The notes under the pieces: model-generated
The model's input: only the letters and a program-made list of their open reading frames with translations
Databases searched by the model: none
Told to the model about the DNA's origin: nothing
Assembly: GCA_965261795.1 (NCBI GenBank)
Contig: OZ253476.1
Coordinates: 2,666,001-2,730,000, forward strand
From: CBDCFV01 sp965261795
GTDB taxonomy: Bacteria > Chloroflexota > Dehalococcoidia > Lucifugimonadales > UBA3495
Direction of reading: 5' to 3'
DNA length: 64,000 bases
Position numbers and translations under genes: made by a program
Shown here: one piece after another, positions 26,290 through 34,373 of the stretch
Layout: every line of letters starts with the position of its first letter
How positions within the stretch are numbered: the stretch's first letter is position 1

Positions 26290-27756
26290 ATGATGCACAC
26301 CGAAGCCCAAGGCATCGAATACCTGACGGCGCTGATCCAAGCCCAGTACGACCCGGACGCGGCGGAGCCGCCCCTGCCGGTTGATACTCTCATAAGGGGA
26401 AAAGGGGGACCGAAGACCGTCCAGCAGCTACGGCGGCAGATGGCCCATCGACTGGCGGAGAAGGTAAAAAGCGAATTCGGACCCGGCACAGCAGGTCTGT
26501 TCGTTCTGACCAAGGCGCAGGCCAGGACCCTGGGTACGCTGGGGCTGCCCCCGGAGATTTCAGGCCAAGTCCTCTCCCTGAACTGGCTGCGGGAAGCGCC
26601 GGACAACCACGCCGTAAACGTCCGTCTGAAGACCATCGCCGCGCTGCCGGCGACATCTGAAGGCGAAACGCCCGGCTGGAAAAAGTGGTGGCTGGAGCAC
26701 GCCCACTCCCGCATCGGTATTTACCGGCCCCAGGACCACGACCCCCTGAAGGACCCGGTGTCAGAGATGCTGGACCAAGTCGTCCGGGCCATGGCCAGAG
26801 CCGCCGCGCCGGAGATTCCCAACCACGGGGACATGGCCCGGCGCCTGTTGGAGAACGGAATTCCCAACGCCCTCAACCACAGGCTGGTCACGCCGGCGAA
26901 GGGCCGGCTGGACCTCACCCTGGTATGGACCATGGGAGCAAGAATACGAGGCTTGGCGTGGCTCATGGGCATAACCGAGGAAAAGCACGCCGCCCGGAGG
27001 CCCGAAAGCCCAGAAGCGCTGAAGGCGGAACTCCAGGAGCAGGGAATCGCCGTGCGGCAGGACATGGGGACCATCACCGGGCTGGAGGAACTCCGGAAGA
27101 CCCTGCGAGAGGCGGACGTCAAGGACGTATACGCCAACGCCCGGAGCGGGCAATGGCACGACCGGAAGGCCAAGGAAAGCTACATGCTGGACCACCGGGG
27201 GTACAGGAACGGCGGAGAGAACAACCAGGTCCGCCTCCGGGAAGGAGAGAACCCCGACGAACTCAGGACCTGGTACGAACGGCGTCTGATGACCCTCACC
27301 GTCCCGGAGCACCCGGGCGTGGAGGACGAGCCCATCCACAGCACGGACCCCGCCGCAGCCAACGTGGGCTTTCTGGACCGGGTCTCTCCCAAGGCCGTCC
27401 GGGAGTACTTGGACGGCCGTTCCGAAGACCCCAACCCACCGCAGCCGGCACCCTGCCCCAGGGCAGCCGAGTGCCCCTCATGGTGCGGACAATTGCAGGA
27501 GGCCGGGGAATTCCCTTTCCCGCTGACTCACGACGGGAAATACGAGAACTGCGGGTACTGGCAGTTCCTGGAAAAATACGGAGCGCTAGAGCCATCCCGG
27601 AGGGAAACCTTCGCCAAAGCCGCCATGGACGCGGAACTGGAGGGAAGGAAGAACAACCGGAAACCGGAACCGGCCGTCACGGAGGAAGAAAGCTTGGAAG
27701 AAGAAAACAGCCCGGAGGCAAAGCCGGAGAAGACCGGACAGGCCGCACTCTTCTAG
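26290..27756 (+). CDS. Hypothetical 488-aa protein with C-terminal clamp-binding motif
   Basis: Two ATGs at 26290 and 26293 follow AAAAGGAGGAACAC. The product has a helical N-terminal domain, a KKWWLEH motif near residue 135, a conserved-looking charged middle region and a Cys cluster (PCPRAAECPSWCG, later ENCGYWQF) near residues 395-430. The last residues are GQAALF, which fits the QxxLF sliding-clamp binding consensus and suggests a replication or repair role. No catalytic domain was recognised. Length and codon use support a genuine gene of the element. Confidence 0.68.
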   Translation: MMHTEAQGIEYLTALIQAQYDPDAAEPPLPVDTLIRGKGGPKTVQQLRRQMAHRLAEKVKSEFGPGTAGLFVLTKAQARTLGTLGLPPEISGQVLSLNWLREAPDNHAVNVRLKTIAALPATSEGETPGWKKWWLEHAHSRIGIYRPQDHDPLKDPVSEMLDQVVRAMARAAAPEIPNHGDMARRLLENGIPNALNHRLVTPAKGRLDLTLVWTMGARIRGLAWLMGITEEKHAARRPESPEALKAELQEQGIAVRQDMGTITGLEELRKTLREADVKDVYANARSGQWHDRKAKESYMLDHRGYRNGGENNQVRLREGENPDELRTWYERRLMTLTVPEHPGVEDEPIHSTDPAAANVGFLDRVSPKAVREYLDGRSEDPNPPQPAPCPRAAECPSWCGQLQEAGEFPFPLTHDGKYENCGYWQFLEKYGALEPSRRETFAKAAMDAELEGRKNNRKPEPAVTEEESLEEENSPEAKPEKTGQAALF

Positions 27757-27835
27757 GCCAAGGCAAGAACGCCGCCAGCGGAAACACCCCAGGAAAACCG
27801 GAACCCGTCATGGCAGAATCCCTCCGCAGGAGCCG

Positions 27836-27876
27836 GGGGCGCGCCCTCGGTGTGTGGGGGGACGGGCGCGCCCCGT
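27836..27876 (+). terminator. GC-rich hairpin downstream of the 488-aa gene
   Basis: GGGGGCGCGCCC at 27836-27847 can pair with GGGCGCGCCCC at 27865-27875 around a loop of about 17 bases. No strong T run follows, although TTGTCC is near. It could be a terminator or attenuator before the SLOG gene. Confidence 0.35.
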
Positions 27877-27910
27877 TGTCCCGTGAGCATATAAAGCGGG
27901 AGAGAAGAAA

Positions 27911-28309
27911 ATGGCACAGAAGAAAACGGGAAAGAGAGTCCTGGTGTGCGGCGGGCGGGACTACAAGGACCAAGAGACGCTGGACCGCATCCTGGACCGG
28001 ACCAAGCCCAAGGAGATAATCCACGGCGCAGCCCGGGGAGCGGACACGTTGGCGGACAACTACGCCCGCAGGAAGGAGATACCCTGCCGGAAATTTCCAG
28101 CCGACTGGAACCGCCACGGAAGGGCGGCCGGATTTCGTAGGAACCAGCAGATGCTGGACGAAGGACAGCCGGACTTGGTGATCGCCTTCCCGGGAGGGCC
28201 GGGGACACGGGGGATGGTGAAAATAGCTTGGGAGCAGGGCTTTACCATCCAGGTCGTCGACGAGGAAGGACGAATCCACAAGGCCGGAGTGGAGGCTCCC
28301 GCGAGATAG
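27911..28309 (+). CDS. SLOG-domain protein (DUF2493 family)
   Basis: 132 residues matching the DUF2493 pattern: RVLVCGGRDY at the N-terminus, HGAARGADTLA in the middle, then PADWNRHGRAAGFRRNQQM and AFPGGPGT. SLOG proteins bind nucleotide-like ligands in a Rossmann fold, and this family is frequent on phages and plasmids. GGGAGAGAAGAAA precedes the ATG. The specific ligand is unknown. A 155-base gap before it holds no gene but has a GC-rich segment at 27835-27890 that could form a hairpin (GGGGGCGCGCC... GGGCGCGCCCC). Confidence 0.85.
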   Translation: MAQKKTGKRVLVCGGRDYKDQETLDRILDRTKPKEIIHGAARGADTLADNYARRKEIPCRKFPADWNRHGRAAGFRRNQQMLDEGQPDLVIAFPGGPGTRGMVKIAWEQGFTIQVVDEEGRIHKAGVEAPAR

Positions 28310-28404
28310 GAAACCACCCAGGGCGGCATCCCCAGACCGGCGTCCACCCGCGGGAAAGGGGACCGCCCATCGCTTTCAGGCGGAGAAAACATGAGGAGTA
28401 CGGC

Positions 28405-28815
28405 ATGAACGAAAGGAACCCCCCAACGCTGATCAGCTGCATCGTGGACATCCCGGCGGACCGGCTGGAGGAAGCCGCCAAGCTGCTGGGAAACATGGGA
28501 ATCAGCTTGGACCCGAAACAGCAGACCATCGCCTTCAACGACGCAATGATGGCCGAGTCCGTGGCCATGGGCCACCATCTACCGGGTATGGTGGAAGGGA
28601 TAAACCGGAGCCTGGATGAGGCGGGACTGAGACCCCGGATACTGGAGGACCACGAGGAGTGGAGCGCCGAGCGCCGCCAAGCGTTCCTGCAATTCGCCAT
28701 CGACAACTGCAACTGGAACGACGACACGCTCAAAGACACCTCGTGGGCGGACGAGGGAATGACCTGGCAGCAACTCACGCAGGACCATCCCTTGGTGTTC
28801 GGGGAGGAAACGTAA
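28405..28815 (+). CDS. Hypothetical 136-aa protein
   Basis: ATG 28405 follows GAGGAGTACGGC. The product is acidic, with an N-terminal CIVDIPADRLEEAAKLLGNM segment resembling an alpha/beta ferredoxin-like half-repeat, and a Trp-rich C-terminus (NWNDDT, SWADEGMTWQQL). No family recognised. A decayed paralogue of the first 60 residues is visible at 29716-29900, so the gene has been duplicated within the element. Confidence 0.62.
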   Translation: MNERNPPTLISCIVDIPADRLEEAAKLLGNMGISLDPKQQTIAFNDAMMAESVAMGHHLPGMVEGINRSLDEAGLRPRILEDHEEWSAERRQAFLQFAIDNCNWNDDTLKDTSWADEGMTWQQLTQDHPLVFGEET

Positions 28816-28864
28816 ACGGCGCGGCGTGAGGCCTGGGCATCCCGGAACGGGAGGAGAGTAGAAG

Positions 28865-29044
28865 ATGCAACCGGGAGTCTCGGCCAGGAACTGCCCGTCC
28901 TGCGTGTCCTGGACGCTGGGACGCTGGGACGCCGGGAGAGGGATCCTGGCAGCGACGGCCGGGGAGAAAAAGCCCACGGCGGGACGGCCGGCTGCGCCCG
29001 GCGCTCACAACACAGGGGCAGCAGAGCCGGCCCGAACTCCGTGA
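28865..29044 (+). CDS. Possible small protein (59 aa)
   Basis: ATG 28865 follows GGGAGGAGAGTAGA, a strong ribosome site. The product has one CPSC pair near the N-terminus and then an Ala/Gly/Pro-rich tail. It contains a short sequence repeat (GGACGCTGGGACGC). Support rests on the ribosome site and Cys pair. Confidence 0.35.
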   Translation: MQPGVSARNCPSCVSWTLGRWDAGRGILAATAGEKKPTAGRPAAPGAHNTGAAEPARTP

Positions 29045-29209
29045 AACGTGGATGGGGAGACAGACAGGCCGTACCGGGACAGGACAAGAAACAATGCTTC
29101 CAGGACCGCGAAAATGTGAGCGGGAAGACCCAGGAAACGGGCAGCATTGTACCGCGAAAGGGCGCGGCGGCACGGGAGGTCGACGCAACCAAGGAGAGGA
29201 GCGGGAAAA

Positions 29210-29514
29210 ATGGGAAAGCTGGACGTGAGACCGGAACCGGTCCCGGCCCGGAGACACGTATGCTGCCGGAAGGTAGACCCGGCCTGCGGCCGGAAGGATC
29301 GCGAACGGCGTTGGCGAATACACCGCAAGCAGTGGCGGCGCCTCCTTCGGCCCGGCCTGGAGCAGGAATGAGCGCCGGCGTCTTTTCCCAAGCCCGCTGG
29401 CATCGCCGCTGCTGGTCCGCCCGGAGGGACGTCTGCCGCTACCCCTGTGGCGGGGAGAACCACGAGGCCATGAGGCCCGGCGTGGACGGAGAGGGGCGGG
29501 TCCGGAAGGGGTGA
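29210..29514 (+). pseudogene. Frameshifted copy of Cys-rich CPCGGENH-type protein
   Basis: ATG 29210 behind AAGGAGAGGAG begins GKLDVRPEPVPA, aligned with the start of the protein at 32717. The body is in another frame and contains SAGVFSQARWHRRCWSAR, then CRYPCGGENHEA. That second part is clearly paralogous to GLFPQAGCREQCWSAK and CRCPCGGENHGA at 32717-33421. The two parts join only with a one-base shift near 29245. The upstream extension of the second frame to 29041 does not match the paralogue and is probably not translated. Confidence 0.55.
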
Positions 29515-29526
29515 AGCGGGAGGCTG

Positions 29527-29670
29527 CTTGGGAATACGGCGCTCCGGGAGTACGGCAACCCAAGAGGATAGCAGCTTGGGAGTACGGCATTCCAAGAATA
29601 CAGCAACCCAGCAGCATGACAGCTTGGAAACACGCCATCCCGGGAACACGGAGCACCGCCAACCCGATTC
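29527..29670. repeat. 16-bp periodic tandem array, copy 2
   Basis: Nine 16-base units of the same three types as at 25810-25969. The last five units are nearly identical in the same order (TCCAAGAATACAGCAA, CCCAGCAGCATGACAG, and so on). The two arrays lie 3.6 kb apart in the same orientation, each followed by a short ACCGCCAACCCGAT-like end. Confidence 0.85.
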
Positions 29671-29715
29671 ATCCGGTCCACAGAGGGGTCGGCTGGACGC
29701 CGCGGGAAATCAAGC

Positions 29716-29900
29716 ATGAACGCAAGTGCGTGGTGTACATCCCGGAGGGCCGGCCGGAGATGCCGCCAAGGTGCTGGAGAACTTGGAACCACAGCAGCAA
29801 GCCATCGCTTGGAGCGGCACCCTGGACAGGATGACCGGTCACCTGGTGGACAGCCGCGGAAACGGTCTAGCCGGGACCAACGACGGAACACCTGGAGGCG
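29716..29900 (+). pseudogene. Decayed paralogue of the 136-aa protein gene
   Basis: One frame gives CVVYIPEGRPE and another, after a shift near 29760, gives DAAKVLENLEPQQQAIAW. Joined, they align with CIVDIPADRLEEAAKLLGNM and PKQQTIAF of the gene at 28405. No continuous frame remains, so it is a degraded duplicate. Confidence 0.5.
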
Positions 29901-30009
29901 CTCCGAGGAGAACGGACGGGAGATTCCGCCCTGAACCGCGGCCACGCAACCTGACCCTGCAGGGAAAAAGCAGTAGAATAAATCATTGCACGGGAGAGAA
30001 TCAGACAGA

Positions 30010-30846
30010 ATGAACAGCTTCGAAGACATACTCCGGGCAATGGAACAGGACCCGGCTCTCCGGGACGCCATGCGCCGCCACATCCTGACGGACGAACTGC
30101 TACAGCTGCCAGCCCGGGTATCCCGGCTGGAGGAACTGGTCGCGGACATCGCAGGTAAGCTGGCGGAACTGACCGCGGTGTTCGCCCGGTACATGGAAAA
30201 CACAGACCTGATTCTTACGGCGCTGAACGAAAGACAAGCCCGGCTTGAAGCGGACGTGACTGGACTGAAGGAAGGCCAAGCCCGGCTTGAAGCGGACGTG
30301 ACTGGACTGAAGGAAGGCCAAGCCCGGCTCGAAGCGGACGTGACTGGACTGAAGGAAGGCCAAGCCCGGCTCGAAGCCGGTCAGACCCGGATGTCCGGGC
30401 AGCTCAGCAACCTCATCGGTTCCGACTACGAACGAAAGGCCGCCCGGCTGGCAAGCCGCCGGTTGAGACAGCAACTCGGCGTCAGCCAAGCGGAGATACT
30501 CCGGGCAATCACCGTGCCCGACAGGATGGACCTGACCCACCTGCTGGACCGAGCGGTGGAATCCGGCGCCGTATCCGCCGAGGAGGCCGAAGACCTGGAA
30601 CTGACGGACCTGGCGCTCCGGGGAACGAGAGAAGACGGGACCACCGTCCACGTGGTGATCGAGGTGTCGATAACCGTACAGGACGAGGACGTCCGGCGCG
30701 CTGCCCGGAGGGCCGCAGTCCTGAAGCGGGCTGTCAGCGGGGCGGCGTTGCCGGTGGTGATCGGGGAATCGGTCTCCCGGAGCACCGCGGCCTTGGTGGA
30801 CCAAGAAGGGGTCTCCTTCATGCAGATGGACAGCCAGACAACGTAG
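30010..30846 (+). CDS. Coiled-coil protein with C-terminal nuclease-like domain
   Basis: ATG 30010 follows GGGAGAGAATCAGACAGA. The 278 residues divide into an N-terminal helix, a run of 14-residue repeats at about residues 78-130 (QARLEADVTGLKEG, heptad-like, coiled coil), and a C-terminal domain. That domain has VHVVIEVSITVQDEDVRRAARRA, like the tail of DUF3782-type proteins, which have a PD-(D/E)XK-related fold. The usual Lys after E-V is missing (EVS), so it may be inactive. Function unknown; such proteins are common in cyanobacteria, Chloroflexota and mobile DNA. Confidence 0.7.
   Translation: MNSFEDILRAMEQDPALRDAMRRHILTDELLQLPARVSRLEELVADIAGKLAELTAVFARYMENTDLILTALNERQARLEADVTGLKEGQARLEADVTGLKEGQARLEADVTGLKEGQARLEAGQTRMSGQLSNLIGSDYERKAARLASRRLRQQLGVSQAEILRAITVPDRMDLTHLLDRAVESGAVSAEEAEDLELTDLALRGTREDGTTVHVVIEVSITVQDEDVRRAARRAAVLKRAVSGAALPVVIGESVSRSTAALVDQEGVSFMQMDSQTT
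30241..30366. repeat. 42-bp tandem repeat (3 full copies) in coiled-coil gene
   Basis: Three almost identical 42-base units at 30241, 30283 and 30325, with a partial fourth, encode the 14-residue coiled-coil repeat. Copy number changes would keep the frame and alter coil length. Confidence 0.95.
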
Positions 30847-31269
30847 ATGCGGCCGGTGACCAGTGGCCGGGGGCTGGTGACCAGTGGACGGTGACCAGTG
30901 GCCGGTGGCCGGAGACCACACCCGGCGGGACGCTCCCCCGATTAACCCACGCCGCCTCACCCACATAACGCCGCGGCCACGCGGGGCCGCAGGGACACAC
31001 CGGAGTATGGACGCGCCGCTCCAGCAACAAAGAGGCCGCAGGACCGCGGACGCCGCCGTCCACCAAAACTGCGGGACCGGTAATTGCTCCACCTCAAGAC
31101 TATGCTGCAGACCTTAGACCCGCGGGCCTCAGAGCAGAAGGGACAACAAACCCAGCCCCGGAGTTCCTGCACGTACAGTCCCGCACGTGCAGTCCCCACA
31201 CGCTGCGGCCCCGCCCGCGCGGCCCATGTGGAAAACGCTGCCGCCCGGTCCGAACGGAGAGATAAGAAC
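30847..31269. other. Gene-free stretch with CAGTGGCCGGTGA-type repeats
   Basis: No convincing gene is seen. The first 65 bases are a simple-sequence region built from CCAGTGGCCGG and GGTGACCAGTGG units. A similar tract (CCAGTGGCCAGTGGCCAGTGG) recurs at 31787-31815. The remainder is GC-rich with scattered short palindromes such as TGCACGTACAG. Confidence 0.5.
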
Positions 31270-31461
31270 ATGGAGACGCCGCCGCGGACATCGGCGAAGA
31301 ACTGCCCGGAGTGCAACCAGCCCCTGACGGTCAGAACGAACCGGAACACCGGCGAAGAATTTCTGGGTTGCTCCGCATGGCCGGTATGCAGCCACACCGA
31401 GCAACTCCCCTTGGACGTGAGGTTGAGAAGGCAGGGCCACCCGGAACTGCCGGGGTTCTGA
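31270..31461 (+). CDS. Topoisomerase-type zinc finger protein (63 aa)
   Basis: ATG 31270 lies behind CGGAGAGATAA. The product carries one complete topoisomerase I C-terminal zinc finger: CPEC, then 17 residues, then GCSAWPVCSHT, matching the C4 pattern CPxC...F.GCS.YP.C. Stand-alone fingers of this kind bind single-stranded DNA and occur on plasmids. The earlier in-frame start at 31084 is not supported by a ribosome site. Confidence 0.72.
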   Translation: METPPRTSAKNCPECNQPLTVRTNRNTGEEFLGCSAWPVCSHTEQLPLDVRLRRQGHPELPGF

Positions 31462-31468
31462 AGAAGCC

Positions 31469-31560
31469 CCCGCAAACGCTCTCAGAAGGCCGTAGAGCAC
31501 GCAGTCAGGGGCCAGACGCCCTATTTACCCAAAAGGGCGGAGAGAGCCTTTAAACGGCTT
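31469..31560. repeat. About 92-bp direct repeat, copy A
   Basis: CCCGCAAACGCT through CTTTAAACGGCTT. It matches 31677-31767 with about a dozen mismatches, including CCGTAGAGCACGC and GGGCGGAGAG blocks. Both copies end in CCTTTAAACGGCTT. The space between is non-coding. Confidence 0.85.
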
Positions 31561-31676
31561 CCTGCGCACCCTTACGGGAGCATCCAAGGGGACGGCCCCC
31601 CGCAGGCGGAACTTGAGCGCTTGAAGACGCTGCCGGAAGTGGATGAACCCCACAGGGGGATGCCGGAACGCGGGAA

Positions 31677-31767
31677 CCCGCAAACACTCCCAGAAAGCCG
31701 TAGAGCACGCCGTCCGGGGTCAGACGCTATGTCACCCGAAAGGGCGGAGAGGGCCTTTAAACGGCTT
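31677..31767. repeat. About 92-bp direct repeat, copy B
   Basis: Second copy of the repeat at 31469-31560, same orientation, 208 bases downstream. It is followed by a CCAGTGGC simple repeat at 31787. Confidence 0.85.
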
Positions 31768-32032
31768 GCCGGTGGACGGGAACCAGTGGCCAGTGGCCAG
31801 TGGCCGGTGACCACAGGTCACCGGGGCATCCGGTCCTTGGCCCCTGAAACCCCGGACGGGCGGCCAGACCGGAGGCCGACGACCACAGGTCTCCGGGACC
31901 GGCTCCATGACCCCTGAAACAGGGCCGGAAGCACCTGATTCAGGACTTCCACACCAAGGCCGGAAAACCGCCGTTTTGTGCCTGGGGCCTTGATACAGAA
32001 TATCGCCGGACTTGGGATGAATAGCTAAATAC

Positions 32033-32454
32033 GCGCGAGAAAACAAATTTGTGTTTCTATCCGCATAAAAAATGTGCCATTCACGTCATTTTACCATTCA
32101 CCCCCTGTTTTGTTCTAATTATTTAAACCTGAAAACACCTGTTTTTACCCTTTTGTTCTGAATGATGGATTTGGGAAAGTTATCATTCTTGTAATTCACC
32201 TGAAGTGGTGCCTTTTCACGTCTCAAGAGGTCCAAGTTTACGTTTCTCGCGCATATATAAGAGACGAATGCTGGAACCGGCGCAGCCGCCTGTGGAAAGG
32301 AGAGATGAAAGTCCGCAGGATATAAGCAAACCGTAAAAGAGGCCGGAAAACCCCCTGATGACGAAAACCGCCGCAAAGTTACGAAAGCCGTAAAAAGTGG
32401 GCCAAAGTGAATTACAAGAATGATGGATTTGGGAAAGTTATCATTCACCCCCTG
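32033..32454. other. AT-rich repeat cluster, possible origin region
   Basis: The cluster is bounded on the left by GCGCGAGAAA (32033), whose reverse complement TTTCTCGCGC lies at 32243. A 29-base motif with internal arms GAATGAT/ATCATTC occurs twice, identically, at 32160-32188 and 32418-32446. The first copy is followed by TTGTAATTCAC and the second preceded by its reverse complement GTGAATTACAA. CATTCACCCCCTG also occurs twice (32095 and 32442). Local AT content is well above the surroundings. Such iteron-like order fits an oriV, oriT or plasmid partition site, but the type cannot be told. Confidence 0.5.
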
Positions 32455-32716
32455 GGGGGTGGCCGGGAGAGCCTCTGAAAGGGTCGTCCGAAGCCTTACG
32501 GGGAGGTCTCCAGCGGGCCTTGGGAAAGCCCCCGGAGACGAGGGAAGCAAGGGAAGAGGGGAGGAAAGCCGACACCAGTATAACACAGGGAGTCCACCTG
32601 TCAAACCAAACGGGCGGCAGTACAGCGCAGAGCCTGTGAAAAGCGGACTCCCCACAAGAGCGCAATCAGGACCGGACCCGCGCCCGATACGGACAGGAAG
32701 CCAAGAGAGAGAAACA

Positions 32717-33421
32717 ATGAACAGGCAGGACCTGAGACTGGGACCCGCGTCGCCCCCCGAACCGCGTGGAATGCCGGCGGACGCGCCCAGCCTGTGGGCC
32801 GGAGGACCGCAAAGCGCGCTGGAAGCAGCAACACCTGCCCAAGTCCCCTCCCGGACAAGAATGAACGCCGGGCTGTTCCCCCAAGCCGGGTGCCGCGAGC
32901 AGTGCTGGTCCGCCAAGAGGAAGGCCTGCCGGTGCCCCTGCGGCGGGGAGAACCACGGAGCCCTGCAGTCTGACAGGGAGACGAGAACGGAGGTCGCCGG
33001 ACGCGGGATACGGGACTTCCAACCCCTGCTCTGGACAGCAGACAACAACAGAGCCGCCCCGAGGCAGGAAACGCAGGAAAGAACAAAAAAGCGCACAGGC
33101 CCCGGTCGCACAACACCGCCGGAGGAAAACAACTTGGAATTCCGACCCCAGGACATCCAGATGGGACCCCTCGCCCCCAAGCTCCACGAGCAGATGAGAC
33201 TAGCCCCGGAGGACGTGGAGACCGAACAGAAAATCCTGGAGTCCCTCGACTATCTCAGGATACAGGGAATCCTGCCGCCGGCCGTGGCGCGGAAAGCCAG
33301 CAACAGGGTGGTCGAAAGGGCCCTGGAGCGTCTGCAGGCGGAAGGACTGATCGAGCCCGCGCCCCTCACCCAAGAAGAAACAGGCAAGAAGAAACAGGAG
33401 AAAAGGGAGATGCATGAATGA
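32717..33421 (+). CDS. Cys-rich CPCGGENH-type protein with winged-helix-like tail
   Basis: ATG 32717 with GAGAGAGAAAC upstream gives 234 residues. Residues 45-85 hold the motif GLFPQAGCREQCWSAK then CRCPCGGENH, four to five cysteines likely to bind metal. The last 70 residues (a helix pair ending LERLQAEGLIEPAPLTQEE) resemble a small winged-helix unit. A frameshifted paralogue is at 29210-29514. It overlaps the next gene by ATGA. The family was not recognised and may be specific to this element type. Confidence 0.62.
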   Translation: MNRQDLRLGPASPPEPRGMPADAPSLWAGGPQSALEAATPAQVPSRTRMNAGLFPQAGCREQCWSAKRKACRCPCGGENHGALQSDRETRTEVAGRGIRDFQPLLWTADNNRAAPRQETQERTKKRTGPGRTTPPEENNLEFRPQDIQMGPLAPKLHEQMRLAPEDVETEQKILESLDYLRIQGILPPAVARKASNRVVERALERLQAEGLIEPAPLTQEETGKKKQEKREMHE

Positions 33422-34338
33422 ACTGCCGAAAAAGAGAAGGTCCGGACGCCGGGGAAATACTGGCCCAAGCGGGAGTCACCCAGGCCCAAGCAGATATATG
33501 GCAGGTCGGAGAGCAAACACTGTTGGCTTTGACGGCCAACACCGAGACGCAGATACGCCGGGCCATGGACCGCATCATGGAGCTGAACAACGTAACACCA
33601 GCTTGGGGGCCGGGGCTGCACGATGGAGACTGGCGGGCCGACTTCTGGCTGGAAGCGAAATCGGGGCCGGATGAAACGGGGCCGGATGACCCGCTCAGAG
33701 AAGAGGAGAGACTGAACGTGCCGGAAGACCCCAGCCGGGCCCAACAGGCCCTGGAGAACTACGACCGGAATGGCGAGGAGGCCCTCCTGGACTTCCTCAT
33801 CGTACACCGGGACCCCAACCCTGACCGGGAGGCGGCCAGAAACCACTGGGAACGCGGTCTGCACGTCCTGGACGACCACTCCGTGGTGGAAATCGAGTTC
33901 GACAACCAGCGGTACGCCTTCTCGTGGAACGGCAACAGGACGACCAGACCCGCAACCGCGCTGGCCCGGACGATGCCCCTCCCGCCGGGGCCGAACCTTC
34001 CCATGCTCGACTGGCCCAACGTGGAGAGCATCGCCCGCACCATCGTCCACTGGGTCGTCCCGCAAGCCCCGGGGGGAGTGGGACTGGAAGACCCCCAAGA
34101 CCGCGGCGGCGGCTTGGTCCTGAACGGCTACCAGCTTCTGACGCTGGCCCCCGGCCTGACCGACCGGATCGCGGAGTTCGTGCAGAACGTCTACGAGATA
34201 CCCGACTCGCTCATATACATCCTGGACAAGGAAGAAGAACACTGCGCACGGATGGTGCTGGAAGGCCTGCCGGAGGAACAGCGGGCTGCCCTCACCAAAG
34301 CCGTGACCGCGGCAATGCAGACCAAGGGACGGGAATAA
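33418..34338 (+). CDS. Hypothetical 306-aa protein
   Basis: ATGA-coupled to the preceding gene. The N-terminal 55 residues are helical, with a TNTETQIRRAMDRIMEL-like segment (TANTETQIRRA). The middle is acidic with several Trp residues, and a YAFSWNGN beta-hairpin lies near residue 165. The C-terminal 100 residues are regular alpha/beta. No catalytic motif recognised. Codon use and length support a real gene. Confidence 0.6.
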   Translation: MNCRKREGPDAGEILAQAGVTQAQADIWQVGEQTLLALTANTETQIRRAMDRIMELNNVTPAWGPGLHDGDWRADFWLEAKSGPDETGPDDPLREEERLNVPEDPSRAQQALENYDRNGEEALLDFLIVHRDPNPDREAARNHWERGLHVLDDHSVVEIEFDNQRYAFSWNGNRTTRPATALARTMPLPPGPNLPMLDWPNVESIARTIVHWVVPQAPGGVGLEDPQDRGGGLVLNGYQLLTLAPGLTDRIAEFVQNVYEIPDSLIYILDKEEEHCARMVLEGLPEEQRAALTKAVTAAMQTKGRE

Positions 34339-34373
34339 CCCGCCCGCAGCGCGGGAAAGAGGAAAAGACAGGC

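Larger units (their letters stand above)
31462..32716. other. Long gene-free region of the mobile element
   Basis: No credible gene is present in these 1.25 kb. The region contains the paired 92-bp repeats, the CCAGTGGC tract and the AT-rich repeat cluster listed separately. Frames crossing it on either strand lack ribosome sites and change composition abruptly. In an otherwise tightly packed element this makes it the best candidate for a replication or transfer origin. Confidence 0.6.

Noticed and set aside
29041..29209. Extension of the CPCGGENH pseudogene frame to 29041
   Set aside because: No similarity to the paralogue, whose start aligns with ATG 29210 in another frame behind a strong ribosome site.
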